Shown here piece by piece: positions 24,499 through 34,822 of a stretch of DNA of 64,000 nucleotides (its first letter is position 1; every line of letters begins with the position of its first letter). The notes beneath the pieces were generated by a model. That model did no database searches, was not told the origin of the DNA, and saw nothing but the letters and a program-made list of their open reading frames with translations. The translations under genes and the position numbers were made by a program. The stretch is from Botrytis cinerea B05.10 (lineage: Eukaryota; Ascomycota; Leotiomycetes; Helotiales; Sclerotiniaceae), in assembly GCF_000143535.2 (NCBI RefSeq), contig NC_037322.1:1364001-1428000 (forward strand), written 5' to 3'.

Positions 24499-25855
24499 AT
24501 CGGGGTGCATACGTCAAATAAGCGACTTCGACGATGGGCTCAAACTGTTTGGAAGATTTCCCATACATCCAGGGAGTCTATAAGGAGACGATTGAATCAA
24601 TGATAGATATCAATCCTTCTTCCCTTTAGTCCTCAACACCATTCAAACATTCACACCCGTGAAATATTCAATATTTAACCTGGTTATTCAAATCATATTG
24701 ATTCTTCTAGGAATATACAGGCTGGATTGTCGGCTATATAACGCAAGGTAGCACTTCCGAATATATTACTACTCTCGTCGCTTAACAAGGTCTACTCTTA
24801 GCACACTGGAGTGCTTCTCGTAGTCAAATAAGTGGTGGCGCTGCCGCAGCAGATTAATCTTCGAAGAACAGAGAGTTGGAACAACTAGAAATGGCACGCA
24901 ATTTAACAAAACACTTATTGTTTTAGCAAATGATTCATCTCTCCAGCTTGATCCACCTGTTTAGTTTCTGTTAAAGAATCCCAGAACACCCTACACACAG
25001 GAGTTTACCTTTGATTTTGATATTTAGTTGACATCGAAGAAATATGAAGAACGGTCAACTGTTCCTGTATAATCCATAACTTATAAATCTACCGAAATGA
25101 AAATTTTATCGTGAAAAGGCCTTGATCGTCGTCTAGAAAATTGTCAAAAGATTCCTCTTTTCTGCACATGGTATCAAAGGATAAGGAACTAAATTCAAAT
25201 GCTAATCTCAGTCTCAAATACCATCATACCCCCTATCCGACTCCCAGGTTGATTCCTGGCGAATGCATCGGCAGTCCTATTTTCAGCCATCTTTAAATTC
25301 TGAATAATTGTTTTGTTGTGGATATTTGAAGTTGTGGTGAAATCAAAAATTTGAAGCTTTGAAGCTTTGGTGATAGTGGGGAAGTGTGGGATGGTTGTGG
25401 GGTTTTTCTGGGTCGATAAGTGATCACAGATGTCTTTTGATACAATCTCGAGAATTTCTTTTGTTTCCGAGTGTCTTCAAAATCTTGTTGATGCAGAAGT
25501 CGAGAGGGATTTGTCTGGGTAGCATTGGGGGGGAGGGAGGCAACTTTCTGTACCTTTCGGAGGTTGAGGATTTATGAATTCATCCGATTCGCCCAATACT
25601 GCATACCATGATGCTTTGTTGACCAATGGTGATTGCAGCCAGTGTCTTACAATGTAACATGTACCATGAGCCCCGGCTTCATAGTTATTCCCTCCCTTCC
25701 ACCCCCCAATTTTTGAGAGAGGCGATAAAGATAACTTGTGCAATATTTTACATAAATCCGCGTTCTGTTTCTTGGCATGAATTTATTTCCATCCTCAATA
25801 CTATCATCGTTTCCGAATTTCTTGCACCCATCTTCCCAGAGAAGTTACAGACAAC
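24499..25855. other. about 1.4 kb intergenic, no gene seen
   Basis: Contains the 3' UTR of the HET gene and the promoter of the dehydrogenase gene. Short frames at 25386-25949 have no recognisable domain. Confidence 0.5.
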
Positions 25856-26872
25856 ATGCCTTCAAAGTGGACGGAGGCACACAATTCAAGCCATGGGCCG
25901 GGTGATGCACGTCCAACCGCCTTGCAAATTGTACAAGATGAGGATCTAGCAGGCAAACTCACTGGAGTAGTCTTCCTCATTACCGGGTGCTCTTCGGGAA
26001 TTGGAGTCGAAACTGCCAGAGCTCTGTCTACCACGGGAGCGACATTGTATCTAACTGCACGGAAAATCTCCACGGCTGAAATAGCACTCGGGGATATCCT
26101 GGAACCCGGCCGAGTGGAGATTCTGGAAATGGATCTCAGCTCATTAGCTGGGGTGAGACGGGGCGCGGAGAAATTTCTAAGAAAAAGCTCCAAGTTGAAC
26201 GTTTTAGTGTGTAATGCTGGAATCATGGCGATTCCAAATTATACCACAACCGTAGATGGGTTTGAGATACAATTTGGGGTTAATCATTTGGCACATTTTC
26301 TACTTTTTCAACTGTTGAAGGATACATTACTATCTTCTGCTTCGCCATCATTCAATTCGCGGGTGGTTGTAGTTTCCAGCGCCAGTCATCGTAATGGAGG
26401 TATCAGACTCGACGATTACAACTACACTAAAAGGCCAGAAGAGTATGACTTATGGGGCTCATACTCGCAATCAAAAACAGCCAATATCTATATGGCCAAT
26501 GAGATTGATCGTCGCTATGGTCAGCATGGGCTACATGCAACGTCACTGATGCCAGGAGCAATACCGTCTGGGATTACCAGGCATCTTGACCCGAAAGACG
26601 TAGCTGAGTACAATGCCACGGAGACAATGAGGAAGACAATGAAAAGTCCAGAGCAAGGTGCTGCAACGACAGTGTTAGCTGCAATTGGAAAGCAGTTGGA
26701 AAACAAAGGCGGGGTGTACTTGGAAAATTGTGAAGTTGCAGAACTCTATCCTTCTGATCGTGAGCTCGATCATGTTGCTAATATCCCGGGATATGCGGAG
26801 CATGCTTTTGACCAAGAAAAAGAAGGTAGACTCTGGCTTGAGTCTTTAAAGATGGTCGGGTTGGATGGGTGA
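25856..26872 (+). CDS. short-chain dehydrogenase/reductase (retinol dehydrogenase / WWOX-like)
   Basis: Single-exon gene, 338 aa. Classical SDR hallmarks are all present: cofactor-binding TGCSSGIG at residues 43-50, MDLSSL (about 92), NAG at 120-122, NHLAHFLL, VVVSSASH with the catalytic Ser, and the Y-X3-K pair Y203/K207 in GSYSQSK. ARK at 68-70, after the second beta strand, favours NADP(H). The family reduces ketones or oxidises alcohols of lipophilic or secondary-metabolite substrates. The exact substrate is not readable. No signal or membrane segment. ATG at 25856 is the first in frame and gives the usual 30-40 residue lead before the Rossmann fold. Confidence 0.93.
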   Translation: MPSKWTEAHNSSHGPGDARPTALQIVQDEDLAGKLTGVVFLITGCSSGIGVETARALSTTGATLYLTARKISTAEIALGDILEPGRVEILEMDLSSLAGVRRGAEKFLRKSSKLNVLVCNAGIMAIPNYTTTVDGFEIQFGVNHLAHFLLFQLLKDTLLSSASPSFNSRVVVVSSASHRNGGIRLDDYNYTKRPEEYDLWGSYSQSKTANIYMANEIDRRYGQHGLHATSLMPGAIPSGITRHLDPKDVAEYNATETMRKTMKSPEQGAATTVLAAIGKQLENKGGVYLENCEVAELYPSDRELDHVANIPGYAEHAFDQEKEGRLWLESLKMVGLDG

Positions 26873-27397
26873 GAGCATAAAACTTAGTATCATATATGGT
26901 ATCTGTCTATTCAATAGTTCAAATCGGTAGATACTAGACTGTACATAATACCTTTTTTTCTTCTAAGAAGCACAATATCTGAATGATTTGAATTATTGAA
27001 TTAAATATAGAAACTCAAGGCCTGTAGTTATGGCACCAAAGTTCAGGTGATAGAAGCCTCTCTACCCCCCTCTCCACCGCGCCAATAATCCAGAATATTA
27101 ACTTCCTTCAATTGCTCCATATCATAATCTCTTACAGACTCGAAGAGTTATAGTCTACTGTCATCGATATTAAACTCTCATCAGAATCCATGGTTTAAGT
27201 TCCAGTTACCTTGATACCAATTTTGTTCATTATCGGTTGTGTTGACCCGGAGAATGAAATCCGACTGCTCCCTAATTTGTTGCATTTCGTAATCTTAGGA
27301 ATAAGGCACACATCTTCATGAATGATGCCCATATTGAGAGTTTTCAGCGAGAAGATTATTCGAAGATGGGAGATGTAGATAACGTTAGTTGCCTAAC
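26873..27397. other. intergenic, no gene seen
   Basis: Only the likely 3' UTR of the dehydrogenase and non-coding AT-rich sequence. Confidence 0.5.
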
Positions 27398-28548
27398 TCA
27401 TATACCATGCCAGTATAAAAGTGACAATATTATTGCGAAGAAAACCAGTCCATGTTCATCCAGAAACGCTTTCAGCAATGCAAAATATAACCCACTCCGA
27501 GAAACAAATTTAGAGTCAAAACTAGCGTCATTCAATTCAAAGACAGTGCTGATTTTCTCTTTAGAAAGCTTAATCGGTATCGGTGTCGGTATGTTTGCTT
27601 GATCGTATGTATCATAAGACGGCAGATGCGAGTCCCAATTTCCCTTCGAGTCAAACTGCTTGTAAATGACAATTGACACTTCTGTAGTACAGTGAAAAAT
27701 GCCGTATCGATTATGGTGCTTAAATGAAACTTTGCATACTGTTAGAGACAATACTGACACTGCAAAGGTCCCGAATGAAAAGGCCAAGATGTATTGTTCT
27801 CGTTGGTGTCGGTGTTTTTCTGACAAGGTTGTAACGCTGGCCAGATATCTTCAAGTGTACTGTAGGCACTATATAATCTAACGCGGAACATGGATTCAAC
27901 CCTCTCAAAACTAAGATGAGTACAAATATGTCCATAAATAGTGACGTCAAAACTTTGACATTTCCAACGGTAAGTCAAGAATTTCCGGGTGAACAAGGAA
28001 CCATTTTTGATACTGCATTCTCCTTTCTTCTTTGTGATCAAACTTTTGGAAAACTTATTCACGGGGTAGTTCAAGGGTTCCGATAAAATTCTTAAGAGTC
28101 GCTTGGTTTGCGCATCGTTACCGAAATGTCGGTAGCTTTTTATTACCATTTTGTAAATAGTGGCGCCAAAATTCTCGTGGGTATACAAATCTATCTCGCG
28201 TAGTTTGTCTCCTTTTAAACAAGTTGGTATCGTATTAAATGCTGGAAGATCTGAAATATTTGGGTTGGTTGAATATCCATTCTAGCAACAAGACTTTTTA
28301 GCATGTCTCTTAGCATTTCGTATTCTATAAAGCTTTCTGCAGAAACTGCAAGCGATTTGATCTTGAAGGTCATGCTCCAAAAGGGCCAGAAAATCAGATG
28401 TGTCGTCATTTGAAGTCTTCAAGCCGTCGATATATTGCGTTCCAATCACCAAGCCAATTTGTCGACAAGAGAGAGAAAAGGATGCAGCTGATGCGGGGGT
28501 AAGGTGTGTAGCAAGCAGTTGCATAACATCATTTGTGACAACGAGCAA
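27398..28548 (-). pseudogene. decayed F-box family gene, paralogous to the one at 11.7 kb
   Basis: Minus-strand pieces collect into one gene. An F-box remnant (DVMQLLATHL, SAASFSLSCRQIGLVIG) runs to a TAG at 28282-28284. The same frame then continues (YTHENFGATIYKMVIK, ICTHLSFER, CQYCL) to a TAA at 27742-27744. A one- or two-base frame change there joins to TVCKVSFKHHNRYGI and WDSHLPSYD. SAASFSLSCRQIGLVIGTQYI-like sequence matches SAALFSVSCRTIYLIIGPKYI in the intact F-box gene at 11701-12783. ICTHL corresponds to ICAHL there. The first part also lacks an ATG: a TAG lies two codons before the open part. With a nonsense codon, a frameshift and no start, this is a pseudogene; no intron solution removes the TAG. 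Confidence 0.82.
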
Positions 28549-28982
28549 CGGCTAGTTTTTCAAGGAATCTAATGGATTTGGCCTCAAGGCAGCAAGATTT
28601 CGATTGAATCGAAACAGATTTGGTCGAAAGAGAACGAGCTATGGTTTAAGGCTATCCATCTTGCGAATTGGGTTGGATGTTTTCGAAATCGAAGATGTTG
28701 AAAAAAGAATGGTATCTTATAAATGAGTAGTGACGAAAGGTCCTTATGTGTGAGGATATCCTAGTAGTGGTTAGCTATAGGCCAAACTAGCTTCGACTAG
28801 TATGATCACCCGATTCATTGGGAGTTTTATGACGTATTTTGGGTTTCTCTTAAGAGACGTTTAGTTCAGAACAAGCTTACTATCTTAGATCATCTATGTG
28901 TATGTCTAACGATAGTAGAATGTCGTCTCCAAGCATTTCAACTTCATTTTGTCAAACCACTCAATAACAGCTTTCTCAAATG

Positions 28983-29999
28983 CTTACTTAACCTAGAGAT
29001 GGTCAGGGCTAATACTTTATCAATCGTATTATTGGCATTTACTTACAAAAAGTTCAAGGTCGGATACCATATTAGAATCAAATTTGGCTAAAATATTATG
29101 GTTCTTGAAGCAATCAAAAGCCCCTTCCAGCCTCAAACGAAGCTATTCCAACCGTTCCTGCCGAGATTTTTGATCATCGGAGGCAAGTAACAAACAAACA
29201 CCATGAGATGAGCGTAAGGACTCAGAGAAGTATTTTCTCTGTCTTTGCAAAACTCGCTCGAACACATTTAGCTAAAATCATCCTCAAGTGGATGCATTTT
29301 TTGTTAGTGTTTGATTATGGATCTCAAGTCCTGATACTTTGGCATCATAAGATGGAGTTCGCTCTATATTGTGTGTTGTGAATGGCCAAAAGGTGTCATC
29401 TAGTGTTGCTTGGATGTGTATCATTTGAAATGTCGTATGTCCTTTGATAGTGAGGGAAGAAAGCAAAGGATTTTAACAAATTATGTCTTGATTTCATTTC
29501 ATATTATACGCAAATTCTGGGTTTTAAGAAAGTAGTAGTACCACATATCACACGTTTTGAACCAGGTAAGATGATCGTAAACCAGCGGCAAGTCAATGTC
29601 ATGAAAAAATCAGCCCATTCTGTCCATCTGCACATCCGATATCTAAGAGCCGTTTTAAATTCTTTGAAGCTCTGATCTACAGGAGCGTCATATTGACCAG
29701 AAGTATTTCTAATTCCTTATTTTCAACGATAAAAGTATAAAGTAGTTATCAAAATTTAGCTTCACTTCTCGGTTTTGACAAGCACGAGCAAGAAGAATTT
29801 GAAGACCAAGTCGGCCGAACTCAAGATCTACATTCAATCTCAAAGGTGTATACTGTCCATTGAGTATTCAATTGTGCAGAGGGTTATTAGAGAAAATGTA
29901 TTCCTGTATACATGAGGATGGCAAGGAAAAGAACTCTCGGACTGTTCCAACCTGAGGACTGGGTTTAGTGGGAAGCCTTAAGCTCAACAGATGTTCCAT
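28983..29999 (-). pseudogene. decayed gene of unknown family
   Basis: Minus-strand sequence reads like coding DNA broken by mutations. An ATG at 29999 starts MEHLLSLRLPTKPSPQVGTV, then a TGA interrupts at 29868-29870. The same frame goes on with YTPLRLNVDLEFGRLGLQIL. Later segments in shifted frames are QYDAPVDQSFKEFKTALRYR, DIDLPLVYDHLTWFKTCD, ERVLQRQRKYFSESLRSS, GVCLLLASDDQKSRQERLE, a TAG at 29143-29145, and LRLRLEGAFDCFKNHNILAK. A 54-nt intron with intact GTAAGT and CTCTAG lies at 28993-29046, and the next exon ends almost at once (VK then TAA). I do not recognise the family. It touches the F-box pseudogene, so the block 27.4-30 kb appears to be under general decay. Confidence 0.55.
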
Positions 30000-31870
30000 C
30001 CCAAAATATACAAAGTGTTACTTACAACTTCAATTTCTATAAGTAGAAGAAGAGGAGAAGAAAGAATAAACAGCATTAGAGGATAGTGATGACAGAAAAA
30101 TTGTAAGATGATATGATGAAAATAACGGATTGCTGTTGTCAACGTCATCTCCCAAGAGACGATCGGATGATGGATATATTTTTTGTGCAAATCCTTCTCT
30201 CAATTGATAATGGTAAGTTTAGTAGGAACCTCAATGCAAATTTGGGCCTTTCAGTCAGGTCTGGGGGCTAAGATGCTATAGCCAACCAGGCATGTATCTC
30301 TTCCTTATTTGGTTAATCCAAATCTTGGATCCAGAGGGAGCTTGAATAAATCATGTAGGCTGAACGAGGATTTCTTTTTTTGCCTGGTACTGGAGTGGTG
30401 AATCTTGAAATGAGAAGTGGCTCTCATAGTGTTGATAGGTGGAGAGAAGTGCGGGACAAGTGACATTTGTTAAACTTACATGATTGAGAAAACAAGGTTG
30501 TTCACTATCTCCAAGCCCTCGACTTCAAGCAGCCACAGGAAGATTATAAATAAACCCATAAGTATCTTCTAGCCGGCATAATACGTGACTTCTCTCTCGA
30601 AATATCAAACATGCGCTGTGGGATGGAGATCTTTTCGAAATCTCCAGTTACTATGGACAGCAAATGCGATTAATCGTACCAAAGCACTCGTACTTCGAGG
30701 TTTGAATTGATGAGAATATCACGGTCAGGGAACGAGTGTAGAAGAATGGGAAAAGAGCAATGGGGAATAACTGTTGCCAATAGGCTGGATATATAATTAT
30801 GATACTTAAGATGTTACTAACAATACAGGAACCTTACAGTCTTGCGGCTCTATTAACCTAGCTTGCTAGTCAACGGGACAGAATGCTCCTTACAGAATCG
30901 TTAGATAGTAGTTCTCCAACTTCAAAGTTCATTCGGTTAAGATGCCACAGTCTTGAGATATTACCTTCGACTCCTGGAGCGTATTACATACCCGAAAATT
31001 ATGAAGATTCACAATTGAGACAGTTAATACCAGGCAAGTGGGCCAGAGCCATTGTAGGGAATTTCACTGCCCGTGATATAGCTATAGATACTTCGAATCA
31101 TCAAGTTCCTCATTAAATTTAGCAATGCTGTATTCAAAATGCTCTAATCATTTTCATGCAAATGTGAATCACATGTCAAAGCCGATATAAATCACAAACG
31201 GAGTATGCATTCTTTCGACAGTAAGCATATCAATATTTTAGCTCCCACGCCTCGTGCTCTGTATTATACATAAAGTTCCCATGTTCTATAAAAATTAGTG
31301 TAGAAAGTACGTAGTACACTTATGTGAAGTGATCGATGGCAGAGTAAATTCGGCGGACGACTTTGGAGAGGGGAGATTTGCAATCGGGAAGTTACGACAG
31401 CGAGAGTGGTATCGAAATATTATCATTTGTAGTATATCCTTCACAAGAATGCATGTTTAAATGAATGGCGCTCAACTATAAAAAAAGACAGCACTTCCAA
31501 GTTGTCGCTCCCAGTAGTTTCTCACGTCTGAAAAACTCCATGATCATTATTTCTTATTGTTGGTGCCCCCAAAAGTTTTTCACAGTATTCATAGTATCGA
31601 TATGATTTATCTAAGAACAAGCAACCACACCCCTCACTCAATACCATGTATGAAAATATGTTCAGTATTGATATTGCAATGATACAGCCTCAAAGTTCTC
31701 AACCCTCCAATTCAATTTATAACAATCCATCTCACCCCACCTTAAGTTAGCCAGTTAGCACCCCACCGTCCCTCGCTTAAAATTTCTGCTATCAAATTCT
31801 TTCAATCCCACTTTATTGATTTAGAATATATTTTTAACAAACGCATGAATCTCCATCAATCATCCAAGTA
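30000..31870. other. about 1.9 kb AT-rich region, no supported gene
   Basis: A 77-codon frame at 30883-31116 (plus) containing GAYYIPENYEDSQLRQLIPG has an amino-acid mix that looks more coding than its surroundings. It has no domain I know and could be another gene remnant. Confidence 0.4.
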
Positions 31871-31969
31871 TCCGGCATGGTGTAGTGGCTAGCATTTCCG
31901 CCTCTCATTCGAAGCCTTCAAGTTTCAATCAAGTCGCGGGAGACCGGGGTTCAATTCCCCGTACCGGAA
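31871..31969 (+). tRNA. tRNA-Glu(CTC) with a 27-nt intron
   Basis: Acceptor stem TCCGGCA/TACCGGA (one C-A mismatch), discriminator A, A-box TGGTGTAGTGGCTA, anticodon stem TCCGC/GCGGG, T arm CCGGGG-TTCAATTC-CCCG. The anticodon CTC is at 31904-31906 and A37 at 31907. The intron is 31908-31934, the canonical position. It decodes GAG. Confidence 0.94.
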
Positions 31970-34822
31970 TTTATTTTTTTGGCTTTTTCTTTTGCTCGAG
32001 GCGTCTTGGGTACTTTCTATTTTAAACTTGTAGTAATTTAGTAGATCTTTAATTAGTGTATGTAGTGAGTCACTCAGACTGGTATTATAAATTACAATAC
32101 TCAAGTGATTGCAAGTGTGTGCAGAGAGAACGACAAAGACAATCAAAGCATCATGCAAGGACTAGCGATGGTGATTAGACGTTATGATCTATTTTTATAA
32201 AGTTTTTAAGTGCACGGAATCCGAGATATATTCATTCGTCTTTTCCAAATAAGAAGATTAATAAGTAAGCTATATTTATCTCATTGATTTAGTGAAATTA
32301 TTATTATCACTCATTGTCAATCCCCTCATGCGAACCTCGGCTGCTAACCTCCACAACTTCTGTCGAAAAACACCACCAACGACAAACCTTACCACACCAC
32401 CTTTACGGAAAAACTACTTACATCCTCCACGATAGATTCTCCAGAACCACAAAAGATATCAATTCCCACAAAAGCAGCTGTTCTACACATGACAATATCC
32501 TTATCGCTAGCAACTTCTGATTGGGCCATCCGAGAAAAAAAGATAGAGAGAAGAAAAGAAGTGAGGCGACTTTTATATCTTCCCGCTTGGGATATACAGT
32601 AAACAACACTAATCAGGGCAATTGATTCAAGAGTAAATACCAACAATCACCAGATAATCCCCAATCTTGGGAATCAACAAATCAAGCATAAGTTTCGCAA
32701 AGCCAAGCCATCGATCATGTGAAATCACATGGGAAGGACAGGGTTGTAAAAAAAAAAGCGAAGCTAGGAGGAAGGTTTATTGTAGACCGAGCGAACCTAT
32801 AGATAGATAGACAGATAGATACCTTCATATATGAAATCACCTGCAGCATGATAGCGTTCGGATACACGTAGAGAATAAATACCAAGATCGATAGGTATGT
32901 AATTAAGATTACTACAACTTCACTAACTCCTATTATCCACCTCCTCCTACACTACTGCACTGCACTGCACAGCACAGCACTATAATTCTATCCTCAACAT
33001 CAAAAGCTAGCCGTAAATTAAAAATAAACCCACATACAATATTGATTTATTTATACACAAGAATCCAGCCATCTGCCCCTCCCCCTCAAACCCAACACCC
33101 TCCCCGCACTCAAAGTCCCTCAACTGTAGAACCACAATCAAACTCGAGTCATCGCATCTTTCCACCCTCTGCCTGCGTGCCATCTTTAACCCTTCTCTTC
33201 AAGATCACCTCCACACAGACGCGCGCGCGCGCGCGCGCACACACACACACACACTCCCTCTCTCTCTCTCTCTCTCTCTCACGATATAGCAAACCTCCAG
33301 CCCCCCCAAATCCCTCGAATCCCATGCACCCCCCATGCACCCCTCCCCACTCCCCTACAAGATATCCAAATACCCAAATACCCAAATAACCCCACACTCA
33401 TTCAGGCCTCACCACACCCTCACAACAGCATCGACATCCACATCTCATCCCATAACCCATCCCAAACACCAGTACCTCAAATCTACCCATCCCCATCCCC
33501 ACTCCCATCCCCACCCCCACCAAAACAAAAACATCTCCACTCTAAAAAGCTCCCCTACCTCGCAACCATAGAAGAAACAGCAGGCAGGTAAGTATGAATT
33601 CAAAAGCGACAAAGCCCCCATAATCTGAGCGACACCACCACTACCGACAACGACCACCAGGAAGCTATAGCGCACCCTCCAAACTGTATTTGTATTCCAA
33701 AAGTCTCACAGCACCCTCTTCTCATCCCAGAAAGCTGCCACAGAAGCAATTCTTCACGTTGTCATATCCTCGGTTCCTGTTGTCATTTCTGAAAAGTAAG
33801 ATGCAAAAGTGTAGTACTTGCGTTTCCACTTACCTTCCAAGACAATTAATCACATCATATTCACAATCTATACATCAGCCGATAAATCAGACGGAAATGA
33901 AGTGAAATCCCTCTTCGTTTTGGACTACCTATCAACTCTACTTACTCAAAATCTAATCCTTTCTCTCCTCCCAAGAAGCTAAAGCTCATCCCCACCCTTC
34001 AACATCACCCACTCAAAATCCCGCCCTAAAGGAAACAAAAAACCCACACCAACACTCGAGAAAAAAAGTCCGCGAGGCCGACCGAACAAGGCTTCACCAT
34101 TAATACAAATGCCCTATTCCATTCCATCACTCTTAACTTCTAATTGCCCATCCAATCCTCCAAACATAAAGGGTAAAAGGCGAAAAAATAAAAATTTGAA
34201 GTCAATCAGGATATCATATATTCGCCAACCATTCATCGACCGCCCACCAACTCTTCTAAATGTGATCCATGATATCCTTATCAAATCCAATGGTGGTACC
34301 AAATCCTCCCAATCTCCTCCACGGAGAGCCCTACATCTCATATATGTAAAAGAAGTTTTTCCATCTCCACCTAACCTGGGAAAAGACAAAAGAGTAAATT
34401 GAAAAAAGGGGGTTGTGCTATGGCTCCAAATATAGAAGAACAAAAATAGCCAAAGCTCGTAATTCGCAAAAATACTAACTTTTGCTTGCTGCAAACAATA
34501 TGATGCGGTCAAAAAGCGCTCAACGATTCAGAAATTCTTGCTTTGCTTTGCTCTGCACAACATATATCCAGGTGTGTGCAGTAATCTATGAAAATCCCCA
34601 AGTTCAAAGAGGAACATGTATTCCAAAGTAGAGGTGATATAATGGCTCCATGTGCTCCATCAAAGGAAGCAAACATATGCGACCAGAAGAGAAGGTCATT
34701 CCTTGCCACGTTCACCAAAAACGCCAAGAGGATAAATATAATGTCTTTGCTCCATGCAAAGATTGCGGCGCCAACATCATGTTTTGATTTCATTATTCGT
34801 TCATGATTCATCTTTGTGAAGA
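31970..34822. other. about 2.9 kb intergenic with compound microsatellite
   Basis: No supported gene. The stretch 33.0-33.6 kb is C-rich on the plus strand and low in complexity (listed microsatellite plus imperfect CCAAATAC and CCCATCC runs). Several frames there are simple-sequence artefacts. Confidence 0.5.
33221..33280 (+). repeat. compound microsatellite (GC)9-(AC)8-(TC)12
   Basis: Three dinucleotide runs in a row: GC at 33221-33238, AC at 33239-33254 and TC at 33257-33280. The alternating GC/AC part is the classic sequence type for left-handed (Z) DNA. Confidence 0.95.

Noticed and set aside
33042..33397. Overlapping frames on both strands at 33.0-33.4 kb
   Set aside because: Products of the GC/AC/TC microsatellite and C-rich DNA.
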